From NCBI GenBank assembly GCA_024653575.1, contig JANLIJ010000109.1, positions 1 to 33,918 on the forward strand: a DNA stretch of 33,918 nucleotides, given 5' to 3'. The DNA is from Candidatus Kaiserbacteria bacterium. GTDB taxonomy: Bacteria > Patescibacteriota > Minisyncoccia > Phycocordibacterales > UBA918. The notes beneath the pieces are model-generated. The model did not search any database. It worked only from the letters and a program-made list of their open reading frames with translations, and had not been told where the DNA came from. The number at the start of each line of letters is the position of its first letter. Position 1 is the first letter of the stretch. Shown one piece after another: positions 1-10,562 of the stretch. The translations under genes and the position numbers were made by a program.

Positions 1-36
1 GTAGCGGGTTTAATATTATTACTAGGTTTTAATACC

Positions 37-438
37 ATGAAAATAATCAACATCATCCTTAAAGTCGTTCTCTGTTTAATAATCGCAATCCCAGTTGTAG
101 GAGCGCTCGGTTTCTTTCCGAAACCGACGCCAGACCTCTATGGCTCACCAGAGGCATTTTCCTTTATAAATGCACTCTATAACTCAGGATACATCTTATA
201 CATCAATGCAATTGTGTTTGCGGTAAGTATTGCACTCATCATTGCAAATCGCATTGCACTCGCATCAATCTTGATACTTCCTATTACGGTGAACATCGTC
301 GCATTCCATATGTTCCTCGACGGCGGACTTCTCACCGGAGGAGCAGTGATGGGCAACATCATGATGGCCATCAACGTATACTTCCTCTGGCAAAATCGTG
401 AACAATACAGGGCTCTCTGGGACAAAAGTACGATGTAG
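37..438 (+). CDS. Small integral membrane protein, DoxX-like
   Basis: 133-aa ORF with about four hydrophobic segments; overall resemblance to small DoxX-like proteins. Confidence 0.55.
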   Translation: MKIINIILKVVLCLIIAIPVVGALGFFPKPTPDLYGSPEAFSFINALYNSGYILYINAIVFAVSIALIIANRIALASILILPITVNIVAFHMFLDGGLLTGGAVMGNIMMAINVYFLWQNREQYRALWDKSTM

Positions 439-512
439 AAACTCAAGATTCATAAGCATTGGGATTCGGTTAATAACACCCGCGGATGTTTCGAGTCGTG
501 TATAATTGGTGG

Positions 513-1358
513 ATGATAAAGCCAATTCTTAAGTATGTAGTAATTACAATCCTCGCCGTAGTCGCAATGCTCACCGTCCTGTGGGCGGGGCTTCAGATGT
601 ACGACGAATGGAGTGGGTACAACGCAAGTCTGTCTATCAGTGACGGTTATTGCAATATCGCAGTTCTCCCCGTCTTTGGAGAGATTATTTCATACCCTGG
701 TGCGAACTGGGATGGAATGACGATGCCCGAGAATCTCCCTCCGACAGTAAACCCTGATGATGTAAACCGTTTTCTCACCTCTGCAGAAGCAGATGAAAAT
801 ATTTTAGGCGTCCTCACTGAAATAGACTCATACGGAGGCTCTGGTTCTGCAGGCACAATGATTGCAGACCGGCTCAAACGTTCACCACTCCCAATTGTCG
901 CGACAGTTAGAGACGGTGCCACTTCTGCAGGCTACCTCATAGCGACTGGTGCCGACAGTATCATCGCTTCCCCATTCTCTGATGTTGGTTCTATTGGTGT
1001 CACCATGTCCTATCTTGATAATTCAATTCAAAATGCAGACCAAGGGCTTGAGTTTGTCTCGCTCTCAACGGGTAAGTTTAAAGACTCTGGTACCCCCGAC
1101 AAACCACTTACCGAGGAAGAGCGCACACTTTTCGAGCGCGACCTCAATATTTGGCATGATGTGTTTGTAAAGAGTGTGTCCGAAAATAGAAACATTCCAC
1201 TCGAAGACGTGGCAAAACTTGCCGATGGCTCCTCTATGGCCGGCCCACTCGCCCTCGAACATAAACTCATTGATTCCCTCGGTGACACAGAGACTGCCCG
1301 CGCATGGTTTGCACAAGAACTAGGAATCACACTCGATGAAGTTATATTCTGCAAGTAG
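513..1358 (+). CDS. sppA: Signal peptide peptidase SppA-like serine protease (S49 family)
   Basis: ORF 486-1358; motif DGATSAGYLIATGADSIIASPFSDVGSIGV. ATG at 513 preferred because TATAAT (501-506) lies inside the longer ORF start. Confidence 0.8.
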   Translation: MIKPILKYVVITILAVVAMLTVLWAGLQMYDEWSGYNASLSISDGYCNIAVLPVFGEIISYPGANWDGMTMPENLPPTVNPDDVNRFLTSAEADENILGVLTEIDSYGGSGSAGTMIADRLKRSPLPIVATVRDGATSAGYLIATGADSIIASPFSDVGSIGVTMSYLDNSIQNADQGLEFVSLSTGKFKDSGTPDKPLTEEERTLFERDLNIWHDVFVKSVSENRNIPLEDVAKLADGSSMAGPLALEHKLIDSLGDTETARAWFAQELGITLDEVIFCK

Positions 1359-1443
1359 GCACTGAGTATCTTTTACATAAAACAGAATTGACCCTAATAT
1401 TTTCAAAATCAATCCATCAACTCTCACAACCAACAAATCCAGC

Positions 1444-2679
1444 TTATTCGTACCGAAGAGCCTCAATGGGGCTCTTTTTCGATGCCTCATTTGCAGGATA
1501 AATTCCAAAGATGAGCCCCACCGCTACAGAGACCCCCACACCGAGGACTGCACCGAGTATTGGAAAGGTGAATGTCCAATTCTCTGCGACGGTCTGTGCA
1601 AGCACGACCGCTGCAAGCGCTGAAACTGCCGTCCCTACCACAATTCCTATCACCCCCCCGATACCCGTCAAAATAATCGCCTCAGTGAGGAACTGGCGCA
1701 GGATATCCTTACTCCTCGCTCCAAGTGCCTTCCTGAGACCAATTTCCTTGGTGCGCTCAGAGACGGACACGAGCATAATATTCATGATGCCAATACCACC
1801 GACGACAAGCGAAATGGCAACGACAGCGACGAGGAACGCGGTGAAGACATTGATGATTGTTTCAATACGAGCAATAACGTCCTCCTGCGTTTGAACATTG
1901 AAATCATCGTCCTCGTCAAAGTCGATATCGTGTTGGTCGCGCATGGTGAGTGTGATGTCATACGCCATCTTTTCTACATTCTCGGGTGAATCTGCACGTA
2001 TCATCAGTTCGTTGTAGTAATTGGTGCCGGTGATGTACGTCTGTGCGCTCGTGTACGGAAGAAAGGCAATCTTATTTATCTCAAGAGCTCCCACTGTTGG
2101 AGAGTCTGCAAAGACACCGACAATCTTAAATTGATGACCCTTGATTTGGACAAATTCACCCACCGCTCGTTCATGACCAAATATATCTGTCTTGAGCGTA
2201 TCTCCAATCACGATCACGCGTGCCTGTTGTTCTATGTCTTCACGGGTGTATAGGTCACCATCAGCAACCACGATATTGAGTACCTCAGCGAAGAATTCAA
2301 CGTTGCCACCAATGACCATCGCCCGAAACGCATCACCACGATACTCAATAGGGTCGGACACAACGAGCGAGGGTGAGATGGAAGCGAGATTAGGAACATT
2401 TTGCTTTCGCTTCAGCGCCTCGACGTCATTCTTGGTAAGCGATTGTGCATAGAGCGCCGAGGTGATATCGGTGTCATCCTTTCCAGGACGAAGCGTCACC
2501 GTCTCAGGACCAAGACCACTCACCTGATCAATAATGAGCTTCTGTGCACCTTCGCCAAGTGACATGATGATGATAATGGCTGCAATACCAATCACAATAC
2601 CCAATATGGTCAACGCAGAACGTGTGAGCTGTGATTTTAGCCCTCGTATCGCGGTGAGTATGATATGTTTCAATTTCAT
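1444..2679 (-). CDS. ABC transporter permease, MacB/FtsX type
   Basis: N-terminal TM plus MacB periplasmic core plus C-terminal FtsX domain (GGIGIMNIMLVSVSERTKEIGLRKALGA). Confidence 0.92.
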   Translation of the reverse strand: MKLKHIILTAIRGLKSQLTRSALTILGIVIGIAAIIIIMSLGEGAQKLIIDQVSGLGPETVTLRPGKDDTDITSALYAQSLTKNDVEALKRKQNVPNLASISPSLVVSDPIEYRGDAFRAMVIGGNVEFFAEVLNIVVADGDLYTREDIEQQARVIVIGDTLKTDIFGHERAVGEFVQIKGHQFKIVGVFADSPTVGALEINKIAFLPYTSAQTYITGTNYYNELMIRADSPENVEKMAYDITLTMRDQHDIDFDEDDDFNVQTQEDVIARIETIINVFTAFLVAVVAISLVVGGIGIMNIMLVSVSERTKEIGLRKALGARSKDILRQFLTEAIILTGIGGVIGIVVGTAVSALAAVVLAQTVAENWTFTFPILGAVLGVGVSVAVGLIFGIYPANEASKKSPIEALRYE

Positions 2680-2681
2680 AT

Positions 2682-3407
2682 CTATTTTGTGAAGTTTACA
2701 TTTGCATTGCGCCGATTCCGTATTGGTTCGTCACTCTCAATCATTCCGTCGACAAGTTTAATCATCCTATCGGCATGCTCTGCCGTAAATGTCTCATGCG
2801 TAATGAGCACGATGGTATGACCCAATTCATCGTGAAGGCGTTGGAGCGTTTGCATGACTGCCTGCCCCGTCTTTGAATCGAGGTTCCCCGTTGGTTCATC
2901 GGCAAAGATAACACTTGGACCATTCACGAGAGCTCGGGCAATTGCCGTTCGCTGTTTTTCTCCGCCTGAGAGCTTACTGGTCTCATAGTTAATTCGATGG
3001 GTAAGTCCAACAATTTCTATGACATCCTCAACGCGCTTTTTCCACTCTGTCTCGGGGTGATTTGAATACAGAAGAGGCAATTCAACATTTTCATACACCG
3101 TCTGCCGTGAGAGAAGATTGAACGACTGGAACACAAATCCGATTTCATTGTTTCTAATGAGTGCGACCTCGTCATCCGTATGATCCTCAAAGCGTTTTCC
3201 ATTAAAACGATACACACCAGAAGTTGGTTCAGACAAAAAGCCCAAAATATGGAGGAGTGTCGATTTACCTGAGCCAGAAGGGCCCATGATCGAGACGAAC
3301 TCTCCCTTTTCTATAGTGAAACTTAATCCCTTAAGGACCGTCGTTGTAATTTCATCACCATAGAATGTCTTCCCCAAATCTTCTACGAGAAAAAGACTCA
3401 TATTCAA
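2682..3407 (-). CDS. ABC transporter ATP-binding protein (MacB/LolD type)
   Basis: Walker [10 protein letters not shown], signature LSGGEKQR, Walker [13 protein letters not shown]. Confidence 0.95.
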   Translation of the reverse strand: MNMSLFLVEDLGKTFYGDEITTTVLKGLSFTIEKGEFVSIMGPSGSGKSTLLHILGFLSEPTSGVYRFNGKRFEDHTDDEVALIRNNEIGFVFQSFNLLSRQTVYENVELPLLYSNHPETEWKKRVEDVIEIVGLTHRINYETSKLSGGEKQRTAIARALVNGPSVIFADEPTGNLDSKTGQAVMQTLQRLHDELGHTIVLITHETFTAEHADRMIKLVDGMIESDEPIRNRRNANVNFTK

Positions 3408-5008
3408 TTCTCTTTAATCTGTGCGATTGCCTCCTCGTCTGCAAAGGTAATAATACGAACACCTTCAGTGAGACCGCTCGTTATCTCAGTCATTCCATCT
3501 GAACCACGGAGTCCGGTGGTAACATCCTGCTCAACGACTTCACCACCGTCGGTAATAACGCGAACAAACTTCCCTTCATCATTTTCATAAATAGAACGTG
3601 TCGGTATTGCAATAACTCCTTCGCGCGTTGCCGTAGTGATGTCAATTTGAGCAGTGAGTCCATCTTTAATTAGATCACTCTCTTCGTCAAAGAGTAGCGT
3701 GACGGCAAACACCCGCACACCAGAGACGAGTGTTGCATTTGGCGCCACCTTCGAGACTTTTGCAGTAAATTCCCTATCATCGTATGCATCGAAGGTGATG
3801 ACTGCGTGGTCACCAACGGATATCTCAGCGATATCAACCTCCGAAATATCTACAGTCACCTCAAAACCGTTGTGCGCATTGAGCGACACTGCAGGTATTC
3901 CAGAAGATACTATCTGTCCAACTTCTGTAGCAACTGACGTAACGACACCTGCAAACGGCGCGGTGATGACTGTATTACTGTATGCAACATGTGCCTGTGC
4001 GACGAGCGCCTCCATTTGCCTGACCACAGCACGTTGTGCGACGAGCTGTTCCTCGCGAGCAGAACTCGATATCTGTGTGAGCTGTGAACGAGCTTGAATG
4101 AGGCCTGCTTCTGCTGTCTTCACTGCACTCTCAGCATTTGTGAGCGCAATATTGCGTGCTTCGAGCACTGCATTATATGTATTCAAGTTTGTGAGATAGG
4201 AACTCGAACGGATATTGGGGACAGGAATCTCCCACACCGTACGTTTTGCAAAATTGTCTGGAAACTGCACATAGAGTCCGCGCACGCCAATTGCAACTGG
4301 ATTTACCGTTGACACTGGGTGTGTATCGCTCTCTAAACCAGAAATTCTCACCGATGCTCCCGATGGGGAATTCGAATCATAGAGTTCGAGTCGATACAGA
4401 CCCTCTTCATCACTCTCATACACACCAGTAATTGTCGGCGCTGTGTACGAAAACGGAGAATTCTCATTTTCCTCACTTACCAAATACGCCTCAAGCGATG
4501 AAGACCGCAAAGTCTTCTCTGCATTTACGACAAGCTGATCTTGCTGTGCCGTTACATCCACAAGATTCCGCCTCGTATTCAAGAGAGTTGTTTCTGCAAG
4601 AGCGACGCTCGATTCGGTGACCGCGCGACTTGTGCTGTCTGCACCCGCAAGCATCTCCTCGAGTCGTATTCGCTCAGCATCGAGGCGTGCCTGTGCTGAG
4701 AAAAGGTCACTTCCCTGTCTTGAACCATCGAGTACAATGAGCACCGCGCCCGCATCAACAAAACTACCTTCATCGACAAGGATACTTTTCACCTGTCCCC
4801 CACTCTGAAATGCCAAATCAACAGTTTGCGAAACTTTTACAAATCCAGTCTCATTCACCACCTCCTCGACTCTACCTTTCTCAACCATACCGACTTCAAC
4901 CCCCTCAGGAAGACCCCCCTTTGTGCCCTGCACATACCACACAACAACCCCCGCAACGAGCACGATTATGAGAAACCAATATTTCTTTGGAAGAACAAAT
5001 TTTCTCAT
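3404..5008 (-). CDS. HlyD/MacA-family periplasmic adaptor subunit
   Basis: N-terminal TM, split biotinyl-lipoyl-like domain, coiled coil and beta-barrel; 4-bp overlap with the ABC ATPase gene. Confidence 0.88.
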   Translation of the reverse strand: MRKFVLPKKYWFLIIVLVAGVVVWYVQGTKGGLPEGVEVGMVEKGRVEEVVNETGFVKVSQTVDLAFQSGGQVKSILVDEGSFVDAGAVLIVLDGSRQGSDLFSAQARLDAERIRLEEMLAGADSTSRAVTESSVALAETTLLNTRRNLVDVTAQQDQLVVNAEKTLRSSSLEAYLVSEENENSPFSYTAPTITGVYESDEEGLYRLELYDSNSPSGASVRISGLESDTHPVSTVNPVAIGVRGLYVQFPDNFAKRTVWEIPVPNIRSSSYLTNLNTYNAVLEARNIALTNAESAVKTAEAGLIQARSQLTQISSSAREEQLVAQRAVVRQMEALVAQAHVAYSNTVITAPFAGVVTSVATEVGQIVSSGIPAVSLNAHNGFEVTVDISEVDIAEISVGDHAVITFDAYDDREFTAKVSKVAPNATLVSGVRVFAVTLLFDEESDLIKDGLTAQIDITTATREGVIAIPTRSIYENDEGKFVRVITDGGEVVEQDVTTGLRGSDGMTEITSGLTEGVRIITFADEEAIAQIKEN

Positions 5009-5110
5009 ACACTAATATGAATAGTATACAGGATGCTCAATCACAAATATATACACGCATGCGAAAAACATATCCGAAGAACTCAAAAGGAGATTAGGAA
5101 TGATGCTGAG

Positions 5111-5503
5111 TTATCCGCGCATCACGACACGTGTGTGATTTACAACCTCTCGCGGAGTCATGTTTGATTTGATGATGTACTCACTACTTCCGTGCTCGAC
5201 AGCATTGACGACATTTTCCGCATCAGTCATGTTGGTGAGATAAACAACTTTTGCATTCTTGCCCCACGAATCCCTTCGTATCGTGCTTACCGCTACGTGA
5301 CCATTCATCTCGGGCATCATAATATCCATGAGAATAGCATCGGGATGGTGCTTGAGAGCAAGCTCAATACCATCTTTACCATTTGAAGCTTGGAACACCT
5401 GAATTCCCGCCTGTGAAAACTCATGCGAATACATGTCACGGATATTTGGGTCATCCTCGACGATAAGTACGCTTACTTTGCTCATTGTGTATAAGAATAC
5501 CAT
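5111..5503 (-). CDS. Response regulator receiver domain protein
   Basis: CheY-like VLIVEDDPNIRDMY...ILMDIMMPEMNG...VVYLTNM; start may be the internal MSKVSVL. Confidence 0.9.
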   Translation of the reverse strand: MVFLYTMSKVSVLIVEDDPNIRDMYSHEFSQAGIQVFQASNGKDGIELALKHHPDAILMDIMMPEMNGHVAVSTIRRDSWGKNAKVVYLTNMTDAENVVNAVEHGSSEYIIKSNMTPREVVNHTRVVMRG

Positions 5504-5610
5504 GTATTTTGTACCTTCAATATAGGAAACAAAACATATCTCGCTAAAATGCCCGATTTCAGTGTGGAAATATTCAAAGAAATATGAACATAGAGTATAC
5601 TAGTGAGCAT

Positions 5611-6795
5611 ATGAATACACATTCAATCATTCAAAGGAACGCGCAAATACTCTATGTACTTTGCGCCCTCGGAGCATTATCAATTTTACCAGCAGTTGCA
5701 AGCGCGACGACGTGCACATTTGACCGCGACCTTGAAATGGGCTCAGTCGGTGAAGACGTGCGCTGTCTTCAAAAGTTTCTTAATAACGAAGGATACATCA
5801 TCACAACCACCGGCGGTGGTGCCGTGGGCAATGAGACCACTGAATTTAAATCCCTCACAAAATCAGCACTCATTAAGTGGCAGGAAGAAAATAGTATTTC
5901 ACCAGCAACAGGTTACTTTGGACCACGGTCACGACAACTCTATTTGGACACCGTTGGAAAAAACTCAACAGGAGACACCTCCTCATCCGACACCGCGCTT
6001 CTCCTTCGCGTCGCCGAGCTGAAGGCACAATTGGCATCATCACAGGGCACGAGCAACGTAAAAGATGGTGGGCGCACTGCGACAATACTCAGTGAACGTA
6101 TTCGCGATGTTATCGATGAGTTTAACGGAGCAGACGACGATGCCGACGGTGATGAAAACGCTTTAGACAGCCTTGATGATGCGCGAGATAATCTCTTCGA
6201 CGCAATACTTGCATACTTCGACGGGGACTATGCTGACGCAGATGACTATCTCGATGATAGCGAGAATGACATTGAGGATGCCCTTGATGCAGTCGGCAAG
6301 TCATCCGAAGATGACGAAGCAATGGACAGAATTGATGAGGTAAAGGACAGAATTGATGATGCAGAAGATGAAATCGATACAGCTGATGAAAATGGTGAAG
6401 CAACGAGCCGTGCGGAGGAATATCTCAACGATGCTGAGAGCCTTCTCGATGAAGCAGAGACAGCATTCGATGATGAAGATTACGACGAAGCACTTGATTT
6501 GGCCGATGAAGCTGACGACCTCGTCGACGATGCACTCGATTCAATCGGAAAGTCATCACAGGATGTAGAAGATTACCTCGATGAAATCAGAAATGACTAC
6601 GAGGATGCGCTCGATGAGGTTGATACAGCCATCGATGATGGCGACGATGTGGGCGATGCTGAGGACTTCCTCGATGAAGCAGACGAACTTCTTGATGATG
6701 CCGAAGACCTCATTGACGAAGGAGAGGGCAACGAAGCAGAGGATCTCATTGACGAGGCAAGCGACCTCATAGACGATGCACGTGGAGAGTTATAA
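5611..6795 (+). CDS. Secreted protein: signal peptide, peptidoglycan-binding_1 domain, Asp/Glu-rich repeats
   Basis: ORF 5584-6795; start moved to ATG 5611 because TATACT (5596-5601) lies upstream; GSVGEDVRCLQKFLNNEGYI...GYFGPRSRQLY typical of PG_binding_1. Confidence 0.8.
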   Translation: MNTHSIIQRNAQILYVLCALGALSILPAVASATTCTFDRDLEMGSVGEDVRCLQKFLNNEGYIITTTGGGAVGNETTEFKSLTKSALIKWQEENSISPATGYFGPRSRQLYLDTVGKNSTGDTSSSDTALLLRVAELKAQLASSQGTSNVKDGGRTATILSERIRDVIDEFNGADDDADGDENALDSLDDARDNLFDAILAYFDGDYADADDYLDDSENDIEDALDAVGKSSEDDEAMDRIDEVKDRIDDAEDEIDTADENGEATSRAEEYLNDAESLLDEAETAFDDEDYDEALDLADEADDLVDDALDSIGKSSQDVEDYLDEIRNDYEDALDEVDTAIDDGDDVGDAEDFLDEADELLDDAEDLIDEGEGNEAEDLIDEASDLIDDARGEL

Positions 6796-6814
6796 AACAG
6801 GCCTTCAAATCAGA

Positions 6815-6843
6815 CAAACCCCATCTCACAGAGATGGGGTTTG
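6815..6843 (+). terminator. Intrinsic-terminator-like hairpin
   Basis: CAAACCCCATCTC-ACA-GAGATGGGGTTTG, 13-bp perfect stem just after the stop codon. Confidence 0.75.
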
Positions 6844-6928
6844 TCGTATGTGCGAAGAGAGTATACTAGTCACTGAGAGTACATGATGCAACGTATTTCT
6901 CAACCATTACATGTCTTCACTATAGAAT

Positions 6929-8200
6929 ATGTTACCTAAAAAAGATTTTTTGCTCGCCTTTTTAAATGAATTATTCTTTCGCTCAGGTGCTTTTAGCATT
7001 TATTATCTGTCGATGAGCCTCTTTCAAGGTGGCTGGTCATTTTTTAGAAATACCGGGCACGTCTTCTTTCTCATTGCCACGATAGCTCAATTTCTTTTCA
7101 TTGTGCGATACCGGATACAAGGCATTCAACGTGTTTTGATTACACTTTTTGCGCCCACAATATACACTATTATAGAAATATCTGAAGGATGGGACTTTGT
7201 ATTAAATGCAGGCCATATATTTATCTGGTTCTTTGCACTCACCGCTTCTCTCGTAGTACTTTTTGAGGAAGGAAAAAATTCTGAATGGCATGAAAAGCTG
7301 TGTGGAAGCATTTTAATAATTCTTAACGTCTCAGCCTTCATGTTCTCGTATTTCTATGAGGAGGTGAAAATCGGTTTTTCTGAAAATGGAGTCTCCATTG
7401 CCACAAATCCTCTTACACTACGAATAGACACTGTATTCTCTGCCCTGCCACAGTTCATTACTGACCCTTCGCATATATACCTGCTCTTTGGTTCAATCGT
7501 GATGGCGTTTGCAATAATCATGGAAAAAAACCTCCTCATCAACCTCAAGAATAAAATAAAGACAATCTTTGGGAGCTACGTTGATGACAGTCTGAGCGAC
7601 CTCATCTTGGAGGGCTCAGCCTCAGTCTCAGAGCGTACGCAAATTGCAGTTCTCTTTGCGGACGTGAGAGGGTTCACTACACTTTCAGAGCACCATGACG
7701 CACAACAAGTGATGGATATGCTCAATGTGTACTATCAACACTGGTTTGACGTCTCAAGGAAGCACAACGGCATTATCGATAAATACATCGGGGACGGTAT
7801 CATGCTTTGGTGGAGACTTGATGCCGGACATGGAGCAGCAGAAGCGACGCAGTGTGCTCTCGAGATGCTCGCCCGAGTACCCACCATCACACAAGACCTC
7901 CATACGAAAGGTCTGCCCTGTATACAAAAAATTGGGATTGGGATTAGTGTAGGAGAAGCCATTGTCGGGAACATTGGACACGATAGACGACGAGACTACA
8001 CCTGTATCGGCGATACGGTAAACACAGCATCGAGACTTGAAAGTGCATCAAAAGAGCTCAAAACCGACCTCGTTATCGACAGCACCACATATAATCTCCT
8101 TTCAGCAGATTTGAAAAACTTATTTTCTGAGGAAAAGACTGTTTTTGTTAAGGGCCGTGAGCAAGGAGTACCAGTTTACTGTCTGCGGAACATCTCTTAA
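6929..8200 (+). CDS. Membrane-anchored class III adenylate/guanylate cyclase
   Basis: N-terminal multi-TM region, then cyclase domain IAVLFADVRGFTTLSE...DKYIGDGIML...DYTCIGDTVNTASRLE. Confidence 0.9.
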   Translation: MLPKKDFLLAFLNELFFRSGAFSIYYLSMSLFQGGWSFFRNTGHVFFLIATIAQFLFIVRYRIQGIQRVLITLFAPTIYTIIEISEGWDFVLNAGHIFIWFFALTASLVVLFEEGKNSEWHEKLCGSILIILNVSAFMFSYFYEEVKIGFSENGVSIATNPLTLRIDTVFSALPQFITDPSHIYLLFGSIVMAFAIIMEKNLLINLKNKIKTIFGSYVDDSLSDLILEGSASVSERTQIAVLFADVRGFTTLSEHHDAQQVMDMLNVYYQHWFDVSRKHNGIIDKYIGDGIMLWWRLDAGHGAAEATQCALEMLARVPTITQDLHTKGLPCIQKIGIGISVGEAIVGNIGHDRRRDYTCIGDTVNTASRLESASKELKTDLVIDSTTYNLLSADLKNLFSEEKTVFVKGREQGVPVYCLRNIS

Positions 8201-8307
8201 TTCACAGTATATTTGTTTGCTATAATTATCGTGCCCATCTCATGTAATGAACTCTGGGTACTGCCCAATTTTTTAGTAACACCATTTTAATTGCACATAC
8301 TATTTTT

Positions 8308-8829
8308 ATGCGAGAGATTACCGTACAAGAATTTAAAAATACACTAGAAAAAGAGTCTCAGAATAGCTCCTTTGATTTTATAAATGTTTGCACAACGACT
8401 GAGTACAATGAAAAGCATATCCGCGGAGTACGGAGTGTCCCCCTCAACACACTTCACGACCACCTCAACGAATTCAGAGGCAAGAAGGCGATCTACATAC
8501 ACTGCAGAAGCGGAAATAGAAGTAGACAGGCTATTGAAACCCTTGCCTCTTCAGGAATCACTGCAGAACTTATAAACATGAACGGTGGCCTCATGGCGTG
8601 GGACAAGGCCGGCTTTGAGACTGAAGCGCTCACCCATAGGATGCCAATCATGCGACAGGTGCTCCTTACGGCAGGATTACTTACAGTAGTAAGCGCCGTC
8701 CTTTCACTTTCTGTCCATGGCGCATTCGTCTATGTCGCCCTCTTTGTCGGAGGTGGACAGATGTTTGCCGGTCTTACCGGATGGTGTGGGCTCTCATACC
8801 TCCTCGAAAGAATGCCCTGGAATAAATAA
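8308..8829 (+). CDS. Rhodanese domain plus DUF2892-like membrane tail (YgaP-like)
   Basis: IYIHCRSGNRSRQAIETL rhodanese active-site loop; C-terminal two-TM YVALFVGGGQMFAGLTGWCGL. Confidence 0.88.
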   Translation: MREITVQEFKNTLEKESQNSSFDFINVCTTTEYNEKHIRGVRSVPLNTLHDHLNEFRGKKAIYIHCRSGNRSRQAIETLASSGITAELINMNGGLMAWDKAGFETEALTHRMPIMRQVLLTAGLLTVVSAVLSLSVHGAFVYVALFVGGGQMFAGLTGWCGLSYLLERMPWNK

Positions 8830-8838
8830 TTTTCTAGT

Positions 8839-9909
8839 TCACTTCCCTCGTCCGTAATATTCCTTAAGGAGCTTCACATGCTCATCATACGTTTCGGTAC
8901 AATGAAAGCCGGCTTTTCTGTCATGGAAGTAATACATACAGTTCGTTTCTTTAGGATTGAGTGCTGCGAGAATTGCCTCGAGTGAAGGGTTTGCAATCGG
9001 TGCAGGCGGAAGGCCGACGGTCTTGTATGTGTTGTATACAGAAGCGATGTACTTGTCAGAGGGTATTACTTTCGGCCACCACGGCTCATCGGGGTCACTT
9101 CCCTTTGCATACTGGAGTGTTGCATCAATTTGAAGTCGCATTCCCGAGAAAAGTCTGTTCCAAATGACTCCTGATATGTGTCGCATATCTTCAAAATCAT
9201 ACGCCTCGCGCTCGAGGAGTGAGGCAATGGTGAGCGCATCATTGAGTGGCACCACGGAAGAGACATCTTCGGTATAACGCAAGAGAACCTCCTTCGTGAA
9301 GCGCTCAGTGACAAGGCTGGCAACCTCACTCGGTGTTGCTTTTTTTGCCACTGTGTACGTGCCTGGGTACATTTTTCCATCCTCAATCATCGGCGATCCC
9401 GTCTCTATGAGATTTAGAAACTCCTCACGCTCTAATTTATTCCATGAAAGAATTTCCCCAAAGTGCTCCCCAACTTGCTCCTTTCGCTCTCCAGGCTCGA
9501 TGACAAGAATCCTACTCGAGAGTGAAGCAAGATTTTGATACCAACCAATGAGTGCGAGCCTCCCCATAATTTTACTCAAAAATCCCGCATGCGCGGTCTT
9601 CATTTCACCTCGTGTTGCTACATGTGCATCAAAATAGCTATCGACACCAGGGTTCTCTACAATTTCCTTCTGCTGTGGGTTTACTCCTACCGGAAACTGA
9701 TTTTCATTCCTCATCACCACACTACCCGCCTCATCCTTAATCTCAGTTTGCAACACAACAGCACCTCTCCCCTGCATGACGAAGAGTGCAATGCTCAGAA
9801 CGAGCATTGCAACGAAAGTTGCTCCAGAAATAATTGTTCCTCTTTTGAGGGTAGCGAAAATCAAAGCACCTCGGATTATACCCATTTGTTTTTTAGCATA
9901 TTTCTTCAT
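8839..9909 (-). CDS. mltG: Endolytic transglycosylase MltG (YceG-like)
   Basis: SLLEREAYDFEDMRHISGVIWNRL...LQIDATLQYAKG...YNTYKTVGLPPAPIANPSLEAILAALNP. Confidence 0.93.
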   Translation of the reverse strand: MKKYAKKQMGIIRGALIFATLKRGTIISGATFVAMLVLSIALFVMQGRGAVVLQTEIKDEAGSVVMRNENQFPVGVNPQQKEIVENPGVDSYFDAHVATRGEMKTAHAGFLSKIMGRLALIGWYQNLASLSSRILVIEPGERKEQVGEHFGEILSWNKLEREEFLNLIETGSPMIEDGKMYPGTYTVAKKATPSEVASLVTERFTKEVLLRYTEDVSSVVPLNDALTIASLLEREAYDFEDMRHISGVIWNRLFSGMRLQIDATLQYAKGSDPDEPWWPKVIPSDKYIASVYNTYKTVGLPPAPIANPSLEAILAALNPKETNCMYYFHDRKAGFHCTETYDEHVKLLKEYYGRGK

Positions 9910-9927
9910 TGTTCTGAATCTACTTGA

Positions 9928-10557
9928 TTATACCCCATCAACAAGTCTCCATGCACACACGTTGCCAGATGACCTTCCCAGAAATTCAACATGGACAATG
10001 CCAGTATTCTCCATCTTTTCAATATGGAGGAACGTGAGGAGTAAATCACGGATATCAAGCATCCTATTTTTGCACATATATGAAACCATAATGTTTATAA
10101 ATACCGTGTGAGAGACAACAACAACTGAATTGTATTCCTTTTCAAGGGATTCAATGTATGCAAGTGCACGCTGTGCCCTATCGCTAATATCTCCAAAATT
10201 CTCAGCATCCTTATATCGCCATGATGCATTATTCTTATGCAAAACTGAACCAATCACATACCAGAGTGTTTCAATATGAAAATGAGACTTCCCATAGAGC
10301 GATGAGGGTCGTTCAATTTCATAAAAGAGACCGTTCACCTGTGGCGTAAGCCCCACACACTGCCCAATCACTCCTGCCGTTTCGCGTGCACGGGTATACT
10401 CACTCGTGATAAGCAAGTCTGGATTTACTGCGCGAAGATACTCAGCAACCGTCGCTGATTGGTCTCTTCCTTTTGGTGAAAGCGATGTATTGGGTGATTG
10501 ATGAACGTTCTTTTTATTCAAAAGTGTCTCACCGTGTCGTACAAAGTATACGTGCAT
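9928..10557 (-). CDS. Histidine phosphatase family protein
   Basis: MHVYFVRHGETLLNKK; downstream SHTVFI. Confidence 0.88.
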   Translation of the reverse strand: MHVYFVRHGETLLNKKNVHQSPNTSLSPKGRDQSATVAEYLRAVNPDLLITSEYTRARETAGVIGQCVGLTPQVNGLFYEIERPSSLYGKSHFHIETLWYVIGSVLHKNNASWRYKDAENFGDISDRAQRALAYIESLEKEYNSVVVVSHTVFINIMVSYMCKNRMLDIRDLLLTFLHIEKMENTGIVHVEFLGRSSGNVCAWRLVDGV

Positions 10558-10562
10558 ATAAA

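Noticed and set aside
6122-6403. Antisense ORFs inside the acidic repeat gene
   Set aside because: His/Arg/Leu-rich translations are by-products of the GAT/GAC/GAA-rich coding strand
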